Shown here: positions 61,501 through 64,000 of the stretch, piece after piece
Layout: every line of letters begins with the position of its first letter
Numbering within the stretch: position 1 is the stretch's first letter
Assembly: GCA_023411555.1 (NCBI GenBank)
Contig: JAEYOQ010000057.1
Span: 186,001 to 250,000 of the forward strand
Reading direction: 5' to 3'
From: Bacillota bacterium
GTDB taxonomy: Bacteria > Bacillota > Clostridia > Lachnospirales > Lachnospiraceae
DNA length: 64,000 nt
Notes under the pieces: generated by a model
Databases searched by the model: none
What the model was told of the DNA's origin: nothing
Seen by the model: the letters and a program-made list of their open reading frames with translations, nothing else
Program-made: the position numbers and the translations under genes

Positions 61501-62727
61501 ATGCATATGAAGAAAATAGAAGGTGGTGTAACAGCGGCTAAGGGCTTTATGGCAGCCGGTGTATATGCTGGAATAAAGAAGAATAAAAAAGATATGGCGT
61601 TGGTCTATTCGGTAGTGCCAGCTAAGGGAGCAGGAACCTTCACTACTAATGTGGTTAAGGCAGCTCCGGTCAGATGGGATATGAAGATAACAAAGGAAAG
61701 TCCCTTTGTTCAGGCAGTGGTACTAAATAGTGGAGTGGCCAATGCCTGTACGGGACCGGAGGGTGAGAGCAATAATGAAAAGATGGCAAAGGCAGTGGCA
61801 GACAACTTGAGTATCTCCCAGGATGCAGTATACACAGCATCAACCGGTGTAATTGGTAAGCAGATGCCTATGGATGTAATTATTAAAGGTGTATCGCTTT
61901 TAGCTGCAGATTTGAAGGAAGGTCTTTCGGCGGGAGCTCTGGCTGCTGAGGCGATTATGACAACAGACACTTATTCCAAGGAATGTGCCGTAAGCTTTGT
62001 TGTGGATGGAAAGGAGATCACCCTTGGTGGTATGGCGAAGGGCTCAGGTATGATCCACCCGAATATGGCAACGATGCTTGGGGTGATCACCACGGATTTA
62101 AATATCAGTAAGGAGCTGCTGCAGGAGGCCCTAAGTGCTGATGTCAAGGTCTCCTTCAACATGATAAGTGTGGATCGTGATACCTCAACGAATGATTCCT
62201 TATTAGTATTAGCCAATGGTCTCGCCGGAAACAAGGAAATCACGGAGAAGAACGAGGATTATGAAACCTTCTGTAAGGCGCTGAATTATGTGACAACAGA
62301 TCTGTCGAAGAAGATGGCTGCCGATGGAGAAGGAGCAACTAAGTTATTTGAGGTGGAGGTGGTCGGAGCTCCCTCTTGGGAGGAGGCATCGGTACTCAGC
62401 AAATCCATCATTACCTCTAATCTAGTTAAGACTGCAGTGTTTGGTAATGATGCCAACTGGGGAAGAATCTTATGTGCTATGGGTTATTCCGGTGTTAATT
62501 TTGATCCGGATAAGGTGGATCTATTTATTGAGAGCGTGGATGGGAAGCTACAATTGGTTAAGGACGGAATGGCTACTGATTATTCCGAGGAAATTGCAAC
62601 GAAGCTTCTCTCGGCGAAGGAAGTCAAGGCTACGGCTGATTTAAAGTCCGGCTCGGCAAAAGCGACGGCCTGGGGCTGTGATTTCTCCTATGATTATGTA
62701 AAAATTAATGCGGATTATCGCTCATAA
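61501..62727 (+). CDS. argJ: Bifunctional glutamate N-acetyltransferase/amino-acid acetyltransferase
   Basis: The 408-residue protein transfers acetyl from N-acetylornithine to glutamate, so arginine synthesis runs as a cycle. GVTAAKGFMAAGVYAGIKK opens the protein; KGSGMIHPNMATMLGVITTD near residue 180 holds the self-cleavage site (Ala-Thr in MATML) that makes the two subunits. NANW-like DANWGRILCAMGYSG and the closing CDFSYDYVKINADYRS are conserved. ATG 61501 has GGAGGG seven bases upstream; GTG 61498 is also possible. It leads argJ-argB-argD. Confidence 0.96.
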   Translation: MHMKKIEGGVTAAKGFMAAGVYAGIKKNKKDMALVYSVVPAKGAGTFTTNVVKAAPVRWDMKITKESPFVQAVVLNSGVANACTGPEGESNNEKMAKAVADNLSISQDAVYTASTGVIGKQMPMDVIIKGVSLLAADLKEGLSAGALAAEAIMTTDTYSKECAVSFVVDGKEITLGGMAKGSGMIHPNMATMLGVITTDLNISKELLQEALSADVKVSFNMISVDRDTSTNDSLLVLANGLAGNKEITEKNEDYETFCKALNYVTTDLSKKMAADGEGATKLFEVEVVGAPSWEEASVLSKSIITSNLVKTAVFGNDANWGRILCAMGYSGVNFDPDKVDLFIESVDGKLQLVKDGMATDYSEEIATKLLSAKEVKATADLKSGSAKATAWGCDFSYDYVKINADYRS

Positions 62728-62756
62728 TGACATTGATTTAAGAAAGGACTAGAGAA

Positions 62757-63662
62757 ATGGAACAGATGGATCAGATACTTTTGAAGGCACAGACTTTGAT
62801 TGAGGCACTTCCCTATATACAGAAGTTTAATAATAAAAAGGTTGTTGTAAAATATGGCGGAAGCGCGATGCTGGATGAAAACCTTCAGCTCAATGTCATC
62901 AAGGATGTTGCCCTGCTGAAGCTGGTTGGTATGCAGCCAATCATTGTTCACGGCGGGGGTAAGGAGATTACGAAATGGCTCGGTCTGTTAGGGCATGAGT
63001 CCAGCTTCGTTGAGGGTCTACGTGTAACCGATGAGCAGACCATGGAGGTCGCAGAGATGGTTCTTGGTAAGGTGAACAAGAACCTGGTACAGCTGGTAGA
63101 GAAGCTGGGTGTGAAAGCAGTTGGTATCAGCGGTAAGGACGGCTGTACCTTGAAGGTGGAGAAGAAGACGGTTAATGGCCAGGATATCGGTTTTGTAGGA
63201 AATATTACCGAGGTGAATACGGAGCTTATTAACACCTTGATTGATAATAATTTTGTCCCGGTTATTGCCCCGATAGGTCTGGATGATGATTATCAGAATT
63301 ATAATATCAATGCAGACGATGCGGCTTGTGCGGTGGCAACTGCAATCGGAGCAGAGAAGCTTGTTTTCTTGACCGATATAGAGGGCGTATATGCTGATCC
63401 AGGTGATAAAAGTAGTTTAATTTCTGTTTTAACACTGGATAAAGCAGATGAACTATTAGACAGTGGCTTTATTGGCGGGGGAATGCTGCCAAAGCTGAAA
63501 AACTGTGTGGATGCGGTTAGAAACGGTGTATCCAGGGTACATATTCTGGACGGAAGAATTGAACATTGTCTGCTCCTGGAGTTCTTCACAAATCGGGGGA
63601 TAGGAACCGCTATTATAGATCAAGCAGGTATTTATGATAATGAGGACATTGTAGGTAATTAG
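62757..63662 (+). CDS. argB: Acetylglutamate kinase
   Basis: The 301-residue protein phosphorylates N-acetylglutamate, the second step. [10 protein letters not shown] near residue 25, [15 protein letters not shown] near 62 (substrate-binding), [13 protein letters not shown] and [28 protein letters not shown] near 180 are the amino-acid-kinase motifs. The N-terminal helix (about 1-20, [20 protein letters not shown]) is the form found in arginine-inhibited hexameric enzymes, so feedback control is likely. AAAGGA precedes the ATG. It starts 29 bases after argJ. Confidence 0.97.
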   Translation: MEQMDQILLKAQTLIEALPYIQKFNNKKVVVKYGGSAMLDENLQLNVIKDVALLKLVGMQPIIVHGGGKEITKWLGLLGHESSFVEGLRVTDEQTMEVAEMVLGKVNKNLVQLVEKLGVKAVGISGKDGCTLKVEKKTVNGQDIGFVGNITEVNTELINTLIDNNFVPVIAPIGLDDDYQNYNINADDAACAVATAIGAEKLVFLTDIEGVYADPGDKSSLISVLTLDKADELLDSGFIGGGMLPKLKNCVDAVRNGVSRVHILDGRIEHCLLLEFFTNRGIGTAIIDQAGIYDNEDIVGN

Positions 63663-63734
63663 AAGAGCAGATGACCTTGAAGGTGACACTTCTGCTCTGG
63701 CTGATTTAAGCAGTGAAGAAAGGATAAGATTAGT

Positions 63735-64000
63735 ATGAAGTTGTACATGGAAGAAGCCGACAAAGTATTGATGCACACCTATAATCGTTATCAGATTGTT
63801 TTAGATCATGGTGAGGGTGTCTATCTTTTTGATAGTGATAATAAGAAATATCTGGACTTCGCTGCCGGTATTGCAGTGTTTGCCCTAGGTTATGGTAATC
63901 AAGCGTTCAATGATGCTTTGAAATATCAGATTGATAAGCTGCTCCATACCTCGAATCTCTTTTATAATAAACCAGTGATTGATGCTGCAAGGAAACTACT
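63735..64000 (+). CDS. argD: Acetylornithine aminotransferase (partial, runs off the window)
   Basis: The 88 visible residues begin MKLYMEEADKVLMHTYNRY and include YLFDSDNKKYLDFAAGIAVFALGYGN, the conserved N-terminal segment of class III pyridoxal-phosphate aminotransferases. The position after argB supports ArgD, which makes N-acetylornithine. The catalytic lysine lies beyond the window. AAAGG lies 11 bases before the ATG, and 72 bases separate it from argB. Confidence 0.92.
   Translation, partial: MKLYMEEADKVLMHTYNRYQIVLDHGEGVYLFDSDNKKYLDFAAGIAVFALGYGNQAFNDALKYQIDKLLHTSNLFYNKPVIDAARKL

Overview
The window looks like a piece of a chromosome from a mesophilic, anaerobic, low-GC Gram-positive bacterium of the Clostridia, most likely Lachnospiraceae (Lachnoclostridium/Anaerocolumna type). 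The grounds are AGGAGG-type ribosome binding sites, many TTG and GTG starts, rex, YesM/YesN two-component systems beside sugar ABC transporters, a CD3324-family protein, MazF/EndoA next to alr, and a LeuA-like protein that is best read as a Re-citrate synthase. No rRNA, tRNA, CRISPR array, phage or transposase gene was found. Genus and species are inference only.

Layout. 1-4.8 kb: tail of a membrane protein, then Re-citrate synthase, isocitrate dehydrogenase and a GntR regulator (route to 2-oxoglutarate), then a flavin reductase. 5-13 kb: housekeeping genes (ABC-F ATPase; rex, a coiled-coil protein, acpS; nnrD/E; alr; orphan mazF). 13-20 kb: a short FtsX-type permease with an XRE-HTH/ABC-ATPase fusion, a histidine phosphatase overlapping rlmH, a DUF1062 protein, a CD3324-family protein, a cold-shock protein with a hairpin leader, and a cell-wall amidase. 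20-31 kb: a XylFII-LytS-YesN type sugar sensor followed by two sugar-binding lipoproteins, an ATPase and a permease (multiple-monosaccharide/xylose transporter class), then a hypothetical lipoprotein. 31-36.7 kb: asnA and small metabolic genes. 36.8-48.3 kb: a second YesN/YesM pair divergent from a MalEFG-type transporter, a GH88 unsaturated uronyl hydrolase, a DUF2264 protein and a discoidin-like protein, together a uronic-acid oligosaccharide locus. 48.4-58.7 kb: assorted HAD, SDR, GNAT, MntP, AEC, DegV, TrmH, MFS, GDPD and alpha/beta hydrolase genes. 58.7-64 kb: arginine biosynthesis (argG, then argJ-argB-argD running off the end) with maf and a GNAT gene.

The two sugar loci share one plan: a membrane sensor kinase plus AraC-type regulator controls an adjacent ABC importer. 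In both, a hairpin follows the main binding-protein gene, which would let the binding protein be made in excess of the membrane parts. The citrate operon has a consensus promoter with a perfect palindrome on its -10 box, a likely target for the GntR regulator encoded at the end of the same gene group. rex has a promoter overlapped by a Rex-like site.

The non-coding DNA is unusually rich in palindromes: a ~200 bp foldback before alr, a ~160 bp foldback between the two sugar-binding genes, two elements with GGCTGTTGC inverted termini, a small GTGTGAATTA palindrome present four times, a 64 bp hairpin repeat, and a 42 bp tandem repeat before mazF. These are the least explained parts of the window. 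The most unusual protein is the HTH-ABC ATPase fusion.
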